A stretch of DNA of 64,000 nucleotides. It comes from Ceratobasidium sp. AG-K (taxonomy: Eukaryota > Basidiomycota > Agaricomycetes > Cantharellales > Ceratobasidiaceae). The notes beneath the pieces were generated by a model, which was not told the DNA's origin, did not search any database, and saw only the letters and a program-made list of their open reading frames with translations. Where the stretch lies: NCBI GenBank assembly GCA_037039685.1, contig JAWNGF010000014.1:434001-498000 (forward strand), in the 5' to 3' direction. Below, in pieces: positions 43,925 to 57,500 of the stretch. Each line of letters opens with the position of its first letter. The first letter of the stretch is position 1. The translations under genes were made by a program, and so were the position numbers.

Positions 43925-46203
43925 CTACATGCACTCAATGAGAAACTCGCGATGCCTCTTGGACCGGGGCTGGATCTCAAATTCGAACGGCTTCATCTGC
44001 CTATAAATGCGGCCCCAGTCCAACACTGAGTAACATCAAGTGATGTACTTGAGAACTTACGCACAAAAGTAGGGAATTCGGCTCGTCCATGATATCAGGA
44101 GCTCTGCTCATCCTATTGGTATCTTTCCTTTGGCTGAAATCAAAAGTTGCAAGGAGAGAAGCAATGAAAACAAATAGTGAGCCCTCCGCGAAGTGATTTC
44201 CCGGACATTTCCTTGTATATGCATGGAGTTAGAGTGTTCGAATTATGCAGTGGTAAGGAGAAAAACACATACCGTCGTCCCCATCCAAATAACGGGGATG
44301 TTGGGACTTCTGGGTTCAAGAACCTGTCTGGGTTGAGCATATAGGGATCCTCGTAAAATACTTGGTCGCGTCCAATTGCCCTAAGTGACCAAAGAGTGAG
44401 TTCTGGGCTAGAATGAAAGAATTTTGTCTATACCATACGTTCCCGATACTGATCATAAAGACTAACGCGCCTAAACAATGAACCCACTCGTGCGCTGGTA
44501 ATGATATTACTTAAACAATTTTACCTTTTTTGATGTCATACCCTCTACATTCATTGTCTTTGAAACATACTTGAGGAAGGCCTGGTATTACCCTCCATCT
44601 GCTATTAGTCTTAAATCGTCCATACTAGGATGCGAACGGTTCACGCACCCGTAGGATTGATAGGACGCCGTCGTAGTAGTTCCATAATAACATTTTGTAT
44701 ATAAGGAAGTCACTCGCGGTCCGATATCTTCAGGAGAGGCATTGGACCCAGAACCTGGTCAATTTCTTCTTGTACTTTGAGCTGAATATGCGGATTTATC
44801 ACTATCGCAGCCACGAAGCTGACGAGGGCGTTTGCAATCTGCATGGGCCGCAAATCCGATACCAGTACAAATCTCGTCAGAAACGCTAAAACCTCATTTT
44901 ATCCGGACTTGCCGTATCCATTCTACCTAAAGCAACCACGAAAGTTGTCAATGGCTAGTCGGACAGGTGGAATTCGGTGCATTGTTGCGCAACTTACCTA
45001 TGTGGCCTCTTTCAGGCGCATATTCCTTTCTGCTGAACTCAGCCCTTCAGTAATGCTGCCACCTTGCATAGCGTGCTTAGAATTGACGACTGGAAAGTGC
45101 CGGATTCCTAATCATAAATAAATTGGAATCCCCCCGTAGTGACCACGGGAAATTGCACATACACCCTGGAATTTAGTCCAGTCAAAAAGAAGGTCGACTA
45201 CACTGTTCTTTTGCACCTTCCATGCTCGAGCTGTACGCTCCCGGCCGGTCCCTGGAAACCATTCTGGGACGTAAGTCGAAATATATTGACCAAAAAATCT
45301 GTAGATAGTATGAGTAAGCCCACGAGGTCGAATGACTATTGGGGAACTGTACTTGTAAACATCGCAGCTTCGGCAACGTGGTCAGTTGACTCTTTCGCAT
45401 TCACGTAGAACAGGTCGTTCGTACTCTCAAGGTGGTAACCGTATGCCAATTGAAAGACTGAAGATGTTGTAGTGATTTGAATACGCTTGAGTGCATTGAG
45501 TAGGTTCGTTTACTGAGCTCGAAAATCAACGTACAAAAATAGCGCCTATTTGACGGGTTCGAAAGGCTGCAGTTGACGTGACGCCTCAAGTAGACACCCC
45601 AAAAGTCCTGTTACTAGATGCTCTTGTAATGCATGGAATTGAACTACTGTATGGGCGTTCAGCCAATTGTTCTGCACACGGTGGTGATGACGCCAAACGT
45701 CATTTAGCCCAACATAGTGATATTGGCAGACCAATCAAACCTGTCGCGCAGAACGATAAGATCGGTATTAGCGAAGTGACTGATGAGACAACGTGAGATG
45801 AGCTTACAATGTCGGATCTTTGAGCATTGGAGGATAAATCCGGTCCGAGTAGAGTCCTCCGCGCGTTTCAAGAAGGTCTGACGCGGCTCGGATAGAGTCA
45901 AGTACAAGCATGTCTTGCCCCAACAGCGTCACGTATACCATGTCACCTGATGGAGATATCATCAGTTATGGGTACCAAGATGTCAACGGGAACTCAATTA
46001 TTCAACTGCTTCCCTAGTAGCATGAATGCTATGCGATCCGTCCCTGGAGGTATCGGAAAAATCTTGTCAAATATGGACAGCGAGCTTGTCGCCGCCAGAC
46101 TGACGTTAGGTAGTTGTGCAGCGTCACCAAGGTCAAGGGCCGTTATCTTTAAGCTGGGGCAAGCTCTTTGGGCAGGGGGGCTGCTGTTCGAGGATGCGGT
46201 CAT
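43925..46203 (-). pseudogene. Cytochrome P450, tandem copy P450-2, inactivated
   Basis: It is collinear with P450-1: IPPGTDRIAFMLLGKQL, NDVWRHHHRVQNNWLNA, ANALVSFVAAIVINP, EEIDQVLGP, an ELLR K-helix, FGWGRR joined to KCPGNHFAEGS, and the end FEFEIQPRSKRHREF. A TGA (44710-44712, minus strand) interrupts the segment just before LPYIQNV, where P450-1 has Arg (DRGRLPY). CGA to TGA is the simplest cause. The N-terminus lacks the hydrophobic anchor of P450-1. I judge it a recent pseudogene. Confidence 0.8.
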
Positions 46204-47170
46204 TATATCGCGAGACGACGGCTGGACTGTCGGATAGTCCTAACTACAATCGATGAGATTGTTAGCCACACTATCCGGAGCGTGTTATCGCGTGATGCGT
46301 GGGGGATGTAATTGAGTGCCCAAGCGCTGGGCCAACACTCCGCGATGCATGTACCTCATTGTGATTATCCTTATGCGGGCGCGAAATGGACGACGGATTG
46401 GCTGTGTTGGATATAGCCAGGGTGTTATTAGGCACTTGACCCGGAACACACCATTTGTGGGTGGGGGAATGCGCATATGGTTGTCAATTTCAGCGATTTC
46501 ACGGTTCCTGAGACTGGACTTGGCGTTCTGACATCGGCCGGTTATCCCGAACGTGGGTCACGTCAATGAGAGAAACAGCTGCATAAGGTTAACCCCCACG
46601 ATTGATGCATGTACCAGGGAGGAACGGTTCACGTTAATCCCCAGAGTTGTAAATAGAATTCTAGCCTTTCCTTGAGCCTATGGATAGGAGAAATGCCTTT
46701 CTCTATCATATTAGGTTTTCTTCTATCTAGCGATATTACTGTTCAATTTCGAAGGCCCTTGGATCGCGAAATTTGGAATATTCGGTATGGAGGCCTAATG
46801 CATATGTGGCGGAGTGGGTTAAAAATGAACCGGTGCGATAACAGGCCCCGATACCGACCACTGGTCGCTGAATAAAGCCGAACGCGTTTACTTCAATAGG
46901 CCGTATTTGCGAGTAAATACTCTGTTCGTGCGATCCATGCACGAGCGTACTTAAGGCAATCGCAACACCTTGTTTGGTTGATATAGGAGCCTTCTTCAGG
47001 GGCCGAAATCTTGGCCAAAATACTCAAATATGAAGAACAGTAGTATTATTGCCACTAGTGGTGGACTCCCCGTAGTGCCAGATGGGCGCAACCGGTATCT
47101 TACAATCGGCTAGCTAATAGCTATGGACCTGGGACACACGCTGCGGCACCAAACCAATTGCTGGTCGCAC
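46204..47170. other. Intergenic, no gene seen
   Basis: Only short ORFs without family resemblance on either strand. Confidence 0.5.
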
Positions 47171-48488
47171 TCAGTTTTGAGTCGCCTTGATCACCACAGG
47201 AATAACACCGCCAGTTGGCAAAGAATAAGCTCTATGTCCGAGGACTCGCAGAGCGGAGCTGATTGCACCACTATGCGCGGTGACCGAGATGACTGGCAAA
47301 TGCAATGTTAGACCCCGAGTTGGCTCCCCTTTATGATAACGTACAAGTGTCCTTCGACCCAAGCAAGTTGCCAAAAATCGTGTCGAGGGCGCCTTTCAGA
47401 CGAGTGTCAATTTCAGTGCTAGTCTCTCTATAGTCGGCGGTCCAAAGCTTATCCTGATACACCAGGTGAGTTGTTGGGGCACCTTAACGAGGACCATGGG
47501 AACTTGCCTCTTCAGTAAATCCGGGTTCGATCCGGAAGTCGTTGTATGTTTCGCGAATATAGGATTTTGTCCGTCGCTTGTCGCAGGTGTGCACTCCAAT
47601 GACTTCACGAAGGCCCTGGACAAGACGCTGATATCTAGTTCGCACGACGGCGTTCCGATCCAATACACACCTCCATCACGTAAGGCCGGATAATATCCTT
47701 CTTGCCTGATTCCGTCAAAAGGATCCCCGTAAATGTAATGTCCAAGGTGGAGGCAGCCCGAGACATGGGAGATGAGAAGAGTTTGGTGGGCTACAAATTC
47801 GTCGATCGTCAAGCAACGACCGTGCGTTAGACTGAAACAGCCACTCACCAACGGAACTGGATCAGACTTGGCCAATTCGGTTGCCCATGCGTTATGGGCG
47901 AGCTGCGCTTGTTGTTTTCCAAGGTCCGTCAAGAGTGCGTCGGCTGAAGGTCAAAGAGCTAAGTCACGCGATACCAGATGAAACTTGCAACACTCACGGC
48001 CCCAGGTCATATTCCCATCCCCATTCAGTTTGGACCAGTAGTCATCCCAACTCGCGGTGCCATAGAACGACTCGGCGAGGTTATCTAAATAACCATATGA
48101 GTAATTATTGGCAATCTACAGACCAGGTCGGACATACGCCATCCCTGTCCGTGTCTTCCGAACCAACACACGGCGTACTTGACGCCCTTGGGAGCACCCT
48201 TTTGTAGTTTGTTGATGCTACTCTTGAAATCTGACCAATAGGTGGCTGACGTGTTGGCTTTGAGTCCAAAGGCAGGGGGATTCGGGCCGACTTTTGCTGG
48301 GTCAGTGCTAGCATCAGTTTGGATGAAATATCCCGGTACGACCTGCAATAGACATGTAAGGAAAAGCAATGACCGCAGCCCATATTAGTGCTGACCTCGT
48401 AAGTGAATGTCTTGGGGGATGTGGAAACCGACACAGACATCGCGCAAGCGCTGGCGGCTACACTCAAAAACGTAAGAAACGACACCAT
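47171..48488 (-). CDS. Secreted histidine-phosphatase (phosphoglycerate mutase) family protein
   Basis: A histidine phosphatase-fold protein with a signal peptide (MVSFLTFLSVAASACAMSV). The catalytic motif is WFGRHGQGW, followed by an LTDLGKQQAQLAHNAW segment, TLDITFTGILL, REVIGVHTCDKRRTKSYI and YNDFRIEPGF. The second catalytic His lies in TAHSGAISSALRVLGHR, with SLPTGGVIPVVIKATQN at the end. The catalytic residues are present. Most fungal relatives are annotated as phosphoglycerate mutase-like. The signal peptide argues for an extracellular or vacuolar phosphatase instead of a glycolytic enzyme. Several introns; edges approximate. Confidence 0.85.
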
Positions 48489-48870
48489 CGCAGGTAGAGG
48501 TGGAAGAAGATACAGACACTTGCGCTCGAACTGCTAAATATCCCAGTATTGTCTTGTCAAATTCCAAGCTGTCTTCCCAGTGTCCGCATGGACGTCAAAG
48601 CAAGGCATTCTTCGATCACGTGTCTAAGCCAGAACTCTTCCCACAACCAATCCTCGGCGTTTATCCAAGCACGTGTACCAGCTGGGAAATTATTAATGGC
48701 TCTTCGACTGGGGAGCCAAGTGCTTCCAAGGGGAATCAGAACATAGAAGGATCATCAAATGTAAAGTTGACGTCGTGTTCATGGAATTAATACCAATACA
48801 GTACAATTTTGGGTAAAATCTCATAACAAGCTACATGTTCAACCTGAAAAGCATGGATCAACTCGATGCT
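48489..48870. other. Intergenic, no gene seen
   Basis: This is the promoter side of the phosphatase gene and the 3' end of the Gyp1 gene. Nothing else is seen. Confidence 0.5.
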
Positions 48871-51524
48871 TCACAAGTCAATCAACTGGATTCGCTCACC
48901 AAAATGACTCTGCGCGTTATGCCACACACTACTCAACAGGAACGCCTCGCTCAACAATAGCTCTATTTCATGATCTGTCCAGTCCTGAGTCGGAAGCGAC
49001 TGGAGGAACATGATGATTCCCTACGGCCCAAGTAAACAAATGTTGTTTAGAGTGTATAGGAAGTAAACAAACCTGAAAATCCATTGCCTTCAATTTGTCC
49101 GACCACTTGACAAGAAACGCGGAGCAGACGTATAAATGAAATTGGGAGAATGAATCTGTCCCCTCCGCCTAGAATGCCAAAATGTCAAACCTGGACGGAA
49201 ACCGGGGATACAATAACTCACAAGATACGTATCCCACATTCGAATCGTATTCTTCACACTCAACTCACGCATGAGCAAGCAATTCATCCACCTAAACGCG
49301 AATTGCATAAACTCGACGCTTTGGGACTCGAGGTGCGCAGCAAGGGGGGCTTCACAGCTGTTCTATCAGATTCCGACCCAGAGCAGCTCGAGTAAGCGAC
49401 TCACCATCTATCCGCTTAACAAGCTCCGCCATTCGTTTAACACTTCGGTGTATCCCAGGTTGTTGTGAAATGTAATTATCCTGGATTCCGTCTAGCAATC
49501 TCGACAAGCACCAAAACGAGTCCGCCTCGATGGCGTTGAGGATATGTTCGGGCAAACATCCAGGATCGTAGGTTTCGGGGTCCGCATCTGCCACCACCGA
49601 ATCAATTAGATGATCCAACGAGGGTGAGAAGGCGCACCTATATAGGCCGACAAGAATATTTGGTAGAAAGGCGTAACCAGATCGTTTATACCCTGCACGT
49701 ATCCACTCGCCGGGTGTCGTATCGCCCAGACGTATAAGATTCGCTCAAGGCTCTGCGACACTGTCAGCGCACTTCAAACGAGGCGGTCTAAAAACTCACT
49801 TGATGCGTTCCCGCTTCCATCCAGAGCCTAACACCAGGCCTCGTTCTTGGAACATCAATCTTAATCTGATGCCAGATCTGCTGGTCTAATCCCTCCCGGC
49901 CACGAGCAAACGTAAGCCTGCAGGCCAAAATCATCAAAACACAGCTCGAGACGGGCCGGAATAAACCTACTTGACGAGTCGATTATACTCATCACGCTTT
50001 CGTTGAAGAGTTTGTAACCGAGCAGATGAAGGGAGAGGCATATACCCCAACAACAACGGCCAAACCATAGCCCTCAGATGGGGTGGAACACCCGACCATG
50101 CAAGTTTCTTCAACTCGGCTACCCCATTATTAGTAAATCGGACTTCTCAATAGGACTAACAGACTTACTCATATTGATATCCTCCCTCAAGAGACATTCA
50201 ACAAACTGCGTATGCCTCCGGTTCGTCCGTACGCTCCTGCCACGAGCGAGCCCCGCTCCAGTTCCTGCTGTGCCTCCTGCCGCTGATGGTTCACGCGAGT
50301 GACTGGACACGGTCCGTTCTCGAGACCCGCCAAAAGACGACATCCGTTTTGCAGGTCGTTCGGGCGATTTGATCTGTGAGATTGATTGCGTACTCGGTGT
50401 TCGCGAAGGTGGCTTGGTGTTGTATCCTGAGGCGTGACCATAAGGATCTGCACGTCGAAGCACGCTAAAGGGATCTGGAGATTTCCAATAAATGATAGTC
50501 AGAAGAGTTGGCTGTGCTACTCACCAGCTACAACTGCGTCCGCGTCATCCCTTATCGCCTCTGCGCCAGCTTTCTCCCGAGGAGTCGCGTCTTCGTCCTC
50601 AACATCCTCAACCTCCAATTTGTCCCTGCCTGCACTCGCCCGTTTGCCCTTGCCAATCTCATCATCGCTGCCCGAACCCCGCGCCCTTGCAAACTCCAGG
50701 ACATCTCCCCTCCCTCTGCCCGCCTCATCTTTTATCCTGATGGTATCGCCCACATCCACATCAAAGTCGCCAAACACCATCGCCTCACCATCGCTCTCGT
50801 CCGAATCCGGCGCATCTGGCACCATCCCTCCAAAATCAACCGACCCGGTGGCGGACATTTGCCATTTCCTGTACCCTTCCTTCTCCCTCTCCGCAACCTC
50901 GTCGTCCTCGCGCTTGGGTTTCCTTCGCCCTGTGATAAATGTCCAGCCCTTGCCTTTCCCGGGTGGGCTCGACACTTCTACGCTCTCCCTTCGTCCTTCT
51001 TCTTCGTCGGGCGGTTGAGACGGGAACGAGCTTGGTGACGGGACCTGGACATGCGTATACGAAAAGCTCAATTCGGCGTTGGACGAGTTCGAGTTGGGCG
51101 TGCCGGATCCAACGCTTAGGTTCGGATCGGCGGATGGGCCTGCAGGTTTGCGTGCAACACCAGATGCGGCCCTGATCATGTTGAGCGGAGTGGGTCCGGT
51201 GGGTTGTCTAAACGGAATCGGGGCTGGTGTAACATTACTCGAGGGAGTTGCGGGAGGGTTTGGAGCAAGGTGAGAGTGGCCAGTAGAAGGAGCGGTGGTT
51301 TTAGAGGGTGTGGTATTAAATAAGCTCAATGAGCCCATACGAGGAGGGGTGGGAGGCGCCTGGGAAGCTGGTTTCCGTGGAGGGGCAAGTGGTTTGTCGT
51401 CATCCGAGCCCGAGTCCCACGCGTCGTCTTCTGCCCAGTCGTTATTGGATTGGGCTGCGGTGATGATTGAAAAGTGGGATGAGGGGCGGAGTCCCATGTG
51501 GGGTCTAGCTGGAGGTGCAGTCAT
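48871..51524 (-). CDS. GYP1: TBC-domain Rab GTPase-activating protein (Gyp1 type)
   Basis: This is a RabGAP of the Gyp1/TBC1D22 group, acting on Ypt1/Rab1-type GTPases at the Golgi. The N-terminal third is disordered, rich in Ser, Pro and acidic residues (MTAPPARPHMGLRPSSHF, later a Gly/Ala-rich stretch). The TBC domain begins LKKLAWSGVPPHLRA. It has the arginine finger in IKIDVPRTRP and the glutamine finger in GYVQGINDLVTPF. It continues CLPEHILNAIEADSFW, then MQFAFRWMNCLLMREL, TIRMWDTYL, and ends FLLSSVWHNAQSHFG. Both catalytic fingers are present. Introns split the TBC domain; edges are approximate. Confidence 0.92.
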
Positions 51525-52072
51525 GCTAGTGGTATTAAGGTTCGGCGGTCTTCAAGGCCGAGATGTAAAGTGTAACGTTTATGATCGAAGCAGTGAGATC
51601 ACAAGATAGTTCCCAGGCGAAACAAAAAGACACGGTTCCCTGAAATCCTAGACAGGTCAGCAAGCGCACAACGTGGCAGTTGACGTCCATACCAATCAGG
51701 ATTAATACTCAATAATTTTGCAAGTGAATACAAGGGTGTCTTGTGACGTATAAATCTGGACACATAATCCCCTTATAAGCGTCACGGTCGTCAGAAAAGC
51801 TGATATCATACCTTTACAAGAAAAGTCTAGAAACACAATTCCTATCGACACAAGTAGGAAAAGCAAGAAGAGACGGGTTCAAAGCGTGTAAAATGAAGTC
51901 GATTATTCCAGATTTTGTTGACGATCAAGTGGCTTATTGCCTGGGCTGTATTCGACCTAAAATATTTGTGGTGTCGTATGCTCGGTCTGAGTGGACAGTT
52001 GACACAATGAGGTCGTAGAACGTAGCCGGAGGCTATCAAGATTCCAATTCAGGATCCCTCCTTCGTTCAGAC
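51525..52072. other. Intergenic, no gene seen
   Basis: It is the promoter side of Gyp1 and the left flank of LINE-2. No supported ORF. Confidence 0.5.
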
Positions 52073-52086
52073 GAGGAATCACGTGA
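52073..52086. repeat. LINE-2 target site duplication, left copy
   Basis: GAGGAATCACGTGA, repeated after the poly(A) tail at 57972-57985. Confidence 0.93.
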
Positions 52087-52108
52087 CGCACTACCACCAG
52101 CTACCTCT

Positions 52109-54514
52109 ATGTCTGCTATTTCAAATTCAACCCCGCCTGATATCCCGCCCTCTGTGCCGCCGATAGACGCCCCAAATGTCCAACTGCCACCGTCTCGAGC
52201 CTCGTCACCTCCCAAGGTGGCGGCGGAACTTGGTCCGATTCGAACCGACGATACAGAAACTCCTCGCTACAACCCTATACCCAGACCCATCCGCACATAT
52301 AGCAAGAAACAATCTATCAAACGCTCGTCCAGCGTCGCCCGGAGCGACGTCGGAGACAATATCAACCCCAATTCGCGTGAAAGGAGTGCCACACCCTGCA
52401 GCGTCCGCTGCGCGTCGGAGGCAGACCTCAACGTAACGTCCCGATTTCCTTCTGTTGAAACTCGTATCAAGTCGGGCAATGGCATTGCCAACCCATTCAC
52501 TGTTACCCCTGATCTTTCGGATCTCACCACACATGAACTCACTTACCCACTTTCAAAAGACGTCCTGCCATACGAATATGTCGTTAACGCCATGGGAGAG
52601 AATACGCAGATTTGCACTTCCCTTGCTGCTGATATCGATTTTAAAGCCCGCAGGCATCTCGCTGTCCCACAGGAGCATTTTCTTGCTTCTCACAGGGTGG
52701 CCCTAGTCGACTCCATCCGAGGCCCATTCAGTGCCATTGTGGATGCGATGACTTCAAGACTCAATCACGTACACGCCCCCCTTTCCGAATCCGAGAGGGC
52801 CGTATATTACCAGCTACTCGATCAAGCCGAAAAATTCCACAATTTTGTGGATATGGCCATCAACCGTCTCGCAACTCCCATGAACTCACCTGTTGGCTTT
52901 CGACCCGTCTCCCCGGGCGGGTTTGACGACCTCATCAAGCCATACGATGGCAATTCATACTACGTCAAACCTCCAGTCGACATGCAACCAGCTGAGTCGT
53001 GGGCTGGCACCCAGGAATGGGAACCCACCCCACCCCCTCAAAAACGCGATAGATCCCTTGAGCTCAATGACCTTATCAGCTCGCCTGACACACACAATGC
53101 TGACCCAGAAATCGCGAACGCAGCTGAACATTCTGCTCTCCAGCTCGTTCGTTTTAACCTCTTTATTGCTAACCGCACTCGTGCTTCTATAGACGACTGC
53201 AAAGATTTACTCGCACAATGGGACCCCAAGAAGTTTGGGAAGTGGATCAAGGTGTCGGATGAGGATATGGCTCCCGCCACCGTGGATGAGCGAGAATCGT
53301 CGAGCTCGCCCAATACGGTCCGAGCCCCCTCGCTCAATACGGTCCGGGCCCTTTTGCCCAAGCCCACCCCTACGTCCGAAGCTCTACCCAAGAAGGACAA
53401 CGGTTTCCACACCGTCCCCACCCGTAACCGCCGCAAGAAAACCAAATACGTCCCGCTCTCAAGCACGCTGACTCCCGAGGACGCCAATGCCCCGGGCCCC
53501 AAACCCGAGGAGAAGGCGGCCATGGTCAAGAAAGCCCTTGCAGATCTTTCCAAGAAATATGGAAAGGCCCCCGCAGCGCCCACCCCGAGCGTCCAGACGG
53601 TCAACAAGGCCGCCATCGTGAAGGCCCTCATGGCCAAACCCGCCCTCGTGCACAACTCTTTCGAATCTAACACTCCAGTCAAACCTGCTAACTCTGTAGG
53701 CAATCCTGGCCAGCCCGAAGCCAAGAAGTCCTTCGCGGACACAGCCAAGGCCGCTGGGAATCAAGCGCCCACTGGCAATTGCGGTGGCCCCAAGGTCACT
53801 TTCACCCAACCCAAACCCAACAACAAGACCGCCCACATCAAGGATTCGTCAACCACCCCCCGTGGCCCGCGTTTCCTCATCAAGTTCACCCCCAGCATAC
53901 CGAAAGACTGGTTCGAGCACAACTCGCATCAGTGCGTTCACAACCGAGTCTGCGAATATTTCAAAAAAATCGAGCACGAAAACAGCAAGGGTCCCTACCC
54001 ATGCTGTATCTCCGCTGGTTTCACACTGGCCGGACATATCAGCATCGATTTCGCGCCCGAAACCAAAGAGTTGGATGTCAACAAGTGGTCGGCGGGCATG
54101 ATCCGCAATCTCCAGGCTCCTGGCATGGGCGTGCTCACGCGCAATGTCGAATGGACCAAAATCCTTATTTCTCACGTACCCACTCACTTTTATGTCACCA
54201 GTGAGGATCTCGTTGCCGAGACGGTTTCCTCTAACAAGACCTTGAGGATCCAACTCCTCGAAGTTCTCCCCGACTCGTTTATCAAGAAGTACCCGATGGC
54301 CACGCTCCCTCGCTGGCTCAAGCACCCCAATCAAATCAATACGGACGGTGACCGCCACGCAAAGGTCATTATGTCTGTTGAAGACCTGAACAAGACCGCT
54401 CTCAAAGAGCTACAAACCCTCAGTATTGGTTTCGGTATGTGCAAAGGCCCCTCGATTATCCAAGCCTTCATCAAGAAGCCCCGAATGTCACGACACCGAT
54501 TCCGTCATTCATAA
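52109..54514 (+). pseudogene. LINE-2 ORF1, gag-like, C-terminally truncated
   Basis: A 801-aa open frame. It has a Ser/Pro-rich N-terminus, a helical region, a basic Ala/Lys/Pro linker, and an RRM-like region (PRFLIKFTPSIPKDW, VEWTKILISHVPTHFYV). The expected zinc knuckles are lost: after KGPSIIQAFIKKP the frame crosses the deletion junction and soon stops. Confidence 0.85.
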
Positions 54515-54534
54515 TGACCTCACGACTCACACAA

Positions 54535-57500
54535 GGGAGGGGAAGGATTCCAAATCCATCCTCGACTACACGATTTCTAATGCTTACCTCAACTCACATG
54601 ACCTGGTCTCAAACTGGGATGCAGACTTTGGCCTGGGCCTCGGCTCGGACCACGCCGGCATCTCGTTCAACATCTCGGCACCAGGCCCCAACATTCCTTC
54701 AAAGTCCCGAACTATCTACCACACAGACGAGTCCAAAAGGAAGGAGTGGGTCTCGGCCTACAAAGCCCTGATGGATGAGTTACCCATACTCTTCGACACC
54801 TTGGAAGATATTGAAACCACGGCACTACGGCTGCTGGAAGCAATGAACTGAGCCACCGAGCTCACCATGGAGAAGATTGTGGTCAGGGAGCGCAAGGCCC
54901 GGGCGCCATGGTGGAACGAATCATGCGATGACGCATTAGCTAATGTTGTTAGACTTCGTCGAAACAACGCTCCACTCACAGATACCAAGGAGGCTTCTAG
55001 CCACCTATGGTACTCTATCAAGACCGCCAAGTGAGATTTCTTCAACAAGATCTGCGCCACCGCCAACTCCGAAAACATATGGTCCATTAACCAGTGGTAC
55101 CGAGGCCGCAAGTCCTACAACATACCGTCCCTCCGACATGCGGGTGGTATTGTGGTCAACGACAAGCAAAAGGCGGAGGTGTTCCAAAAGACCTTCTTCC
55201 CCAACGCCAACGTCCAAGTCTTCTCAAAAATTGTCGACGTGCTCCCACAGCGCCCCACTCTCCCCTTCCCATGCATCTCTGCCGGTGAAATCAGGGACAA
55301 TCTCTCACAATGCCACAACAAATCTGCACCTGGGGCATTTGGCACTAATTATAAGTCCCTCAAATGGGCATTTGAAGCCACCCCTGACACGTTCGTTAAA
55401 CTTTTCAATTCTTTCATTACTAATGGCTTCCATCCCAAGTGCTTCCGCTCGGCAATCATTGCCCCTATACCCAAACCCAACCAATACGATTGGGCGGCAC
55501 CCAAGTCATACCGTCCTATTTCGCTGCTCGAGATGACCTCCAAGTTATTCGAGTGGATAATGGCTACTCGAATGTCAGCGCTTGCTGGCAAGCATGGCCT
55601 CATACCACCGGATCAATTCGGAGGGCGTGACAAGTCCTCATGCCTGGACGCTGGATTGTCGCTCATTCATGACATTCACGCCACTCATGAATGCAAGAAG
55701 GGAATGTCTGTTGCTCTGATGGATATTTCCGGTTACTTCAATAACATCGACCACTCCACCCTCGTCAAGATATGTTCTCGGTCTGGTTTTCCCGTTGGAG
55801 TCTGCGATTGGTTGCAGTCGTTCCTATCAGACCGCACCGCCGCATTTCGGCTCAACGGTGACGTACTCTCCTTCTTCACTCTTGGTAATCGCGGCGTCCC
55901 GCAAGGGTCCCCCATCTCTCCTATCATTTCTTCCATCTACACTGCCCCACTCATCGATCACCTCTTACGGGTGGACGGTGTTTCCATATGCGCCTATATT
56001 GACGACCTTCTTATTAGTTGTATAGGGTCCACTCAGGACATCAGGGTTGAGGATCTCGCCCACGACATCGGCTGCGTTCAGGACGGCTTGAAGGACTTTG
56101 GTCTATCAGCTGAAATGGACAAAACCGAACTTATCCATTTTGCTAAAAGCCCAAAGGACATGGCAACCAACTTGGTGGTCAGGCTTGGGCCTCGCGCCGA
56201 AGACATCCTGCACCCCAAGGATTGTGTCCGTTGGCTAGGTTTTTTCCTAGACCGCCATCTCGACTTCAAAAAACACGTGACCCGGCTGTCCACGCATGCG
56301 AAATCCATCCTGGGAGGGATGCGCATGCTGGGTAATACAGTTAGAGGCTTATCAGTTTGTCATGCCCGCACTCTTGTTAACGCTTGTGTTATACCTGTTC
56401 TTACTTATGGCTCTCTGTTGTGGATTAGGAACCGGAACGCCAAGTCACTTTGCAAGATCCTGCAGACGGTCCAGAATGAAGCCTGTCGTTGGGTCACGGG
56501 GTCCTTCCAAACCGCCCCCACTGCGCCCCTTCAACATATTGCCGCCTTACCACCCATCCATCATCGCATCAGCAGAGCCGCGGCTGGCTATGCCGCCAAG
56601 GTACTCTCGCTACCCTCGTCCTCTCATGTCGCTCGTTGTTTACCTCAAGACTTCAAGACCTCCTCACCCTTGGTTTCACACCCGTCGGCATGGTCACCCA
56701 TCAATCACATCGCCAGCTTCACTCATCCCGAAGCTGAACAACACGTACCTTACCTTACGATGCCGTGGGAAGGCCTCAACCGTTTTGGAGATAGGGTCCT
56801 AGTCAACCTTCCTGGGGTTGCGGGCATGCCTTTGGAAAGGAAAGCCTACACCATGGTTCTGAAGCACCGCCTAGCACGTGATCGGGCTGGCGATACTTTG
56901 GAACTGTATACAGATGGCTCTCATTTTGCGAACGACACGGGCCGCAACACCGGTTGGAGCTGGGTCTTGCTCAGGAATGGGCAAGAAGTTTCCTTGGATA
57001 GTGGCGGTCTTGGACGTAGGGTGACTAGTTACGACGGGGAAGCCTGGGCGCTTCCCTTAGGGCTTCTTCACGCCTTACAGGTCATGCACGATAACGACGA
57101 CCGACACATTCACATCCTATGCAACAATACCTCACTCCTACAGGCCCTTTTGTCAAGGGACCCCAAGGGCGCGTCATCAGCCTTGGATTCATCCAGGCGC
57201 GCCCTCCTTGACTTTCTCCCGCTCCACACGGATGCGAATATCGAGTTGTCATGGGTCCCCTCTCACGAAGGGGTCTTTGGGAATGAACGGGCGGATAGGC
57301 TGGCCAAGAAGGCGGCAAAGGCGACACCGACCTTGCGATTCAACAGGTCCAGCGATTACATTAAACACCATGCACGTGAGCGGCTCCAGAGGGATTGGAA
57401 TTCCGATTGGGGGCAGTTCAAGAAGTCTAATCCCACGTCACTGGCGACGCAAGGCCTTGCCTTTCCGCCAAGACTCAAACTGCACCCCATCCATGCCAAG

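Noticed and set aside
50434..51038. Overlapping plus-strand ORFs of 176-194 aa
   Set aside because: They are antisense to the disordered N-terminal exon of the Gyp1-like RabGAP, Ser/Pro-rich by mirror composition only.
53038..53748. 236-aa minus-strand ORF
   Set aside because: It is antisense to LINE-2 ORF1, has no domain, and comes from the codon bias of the true frame.
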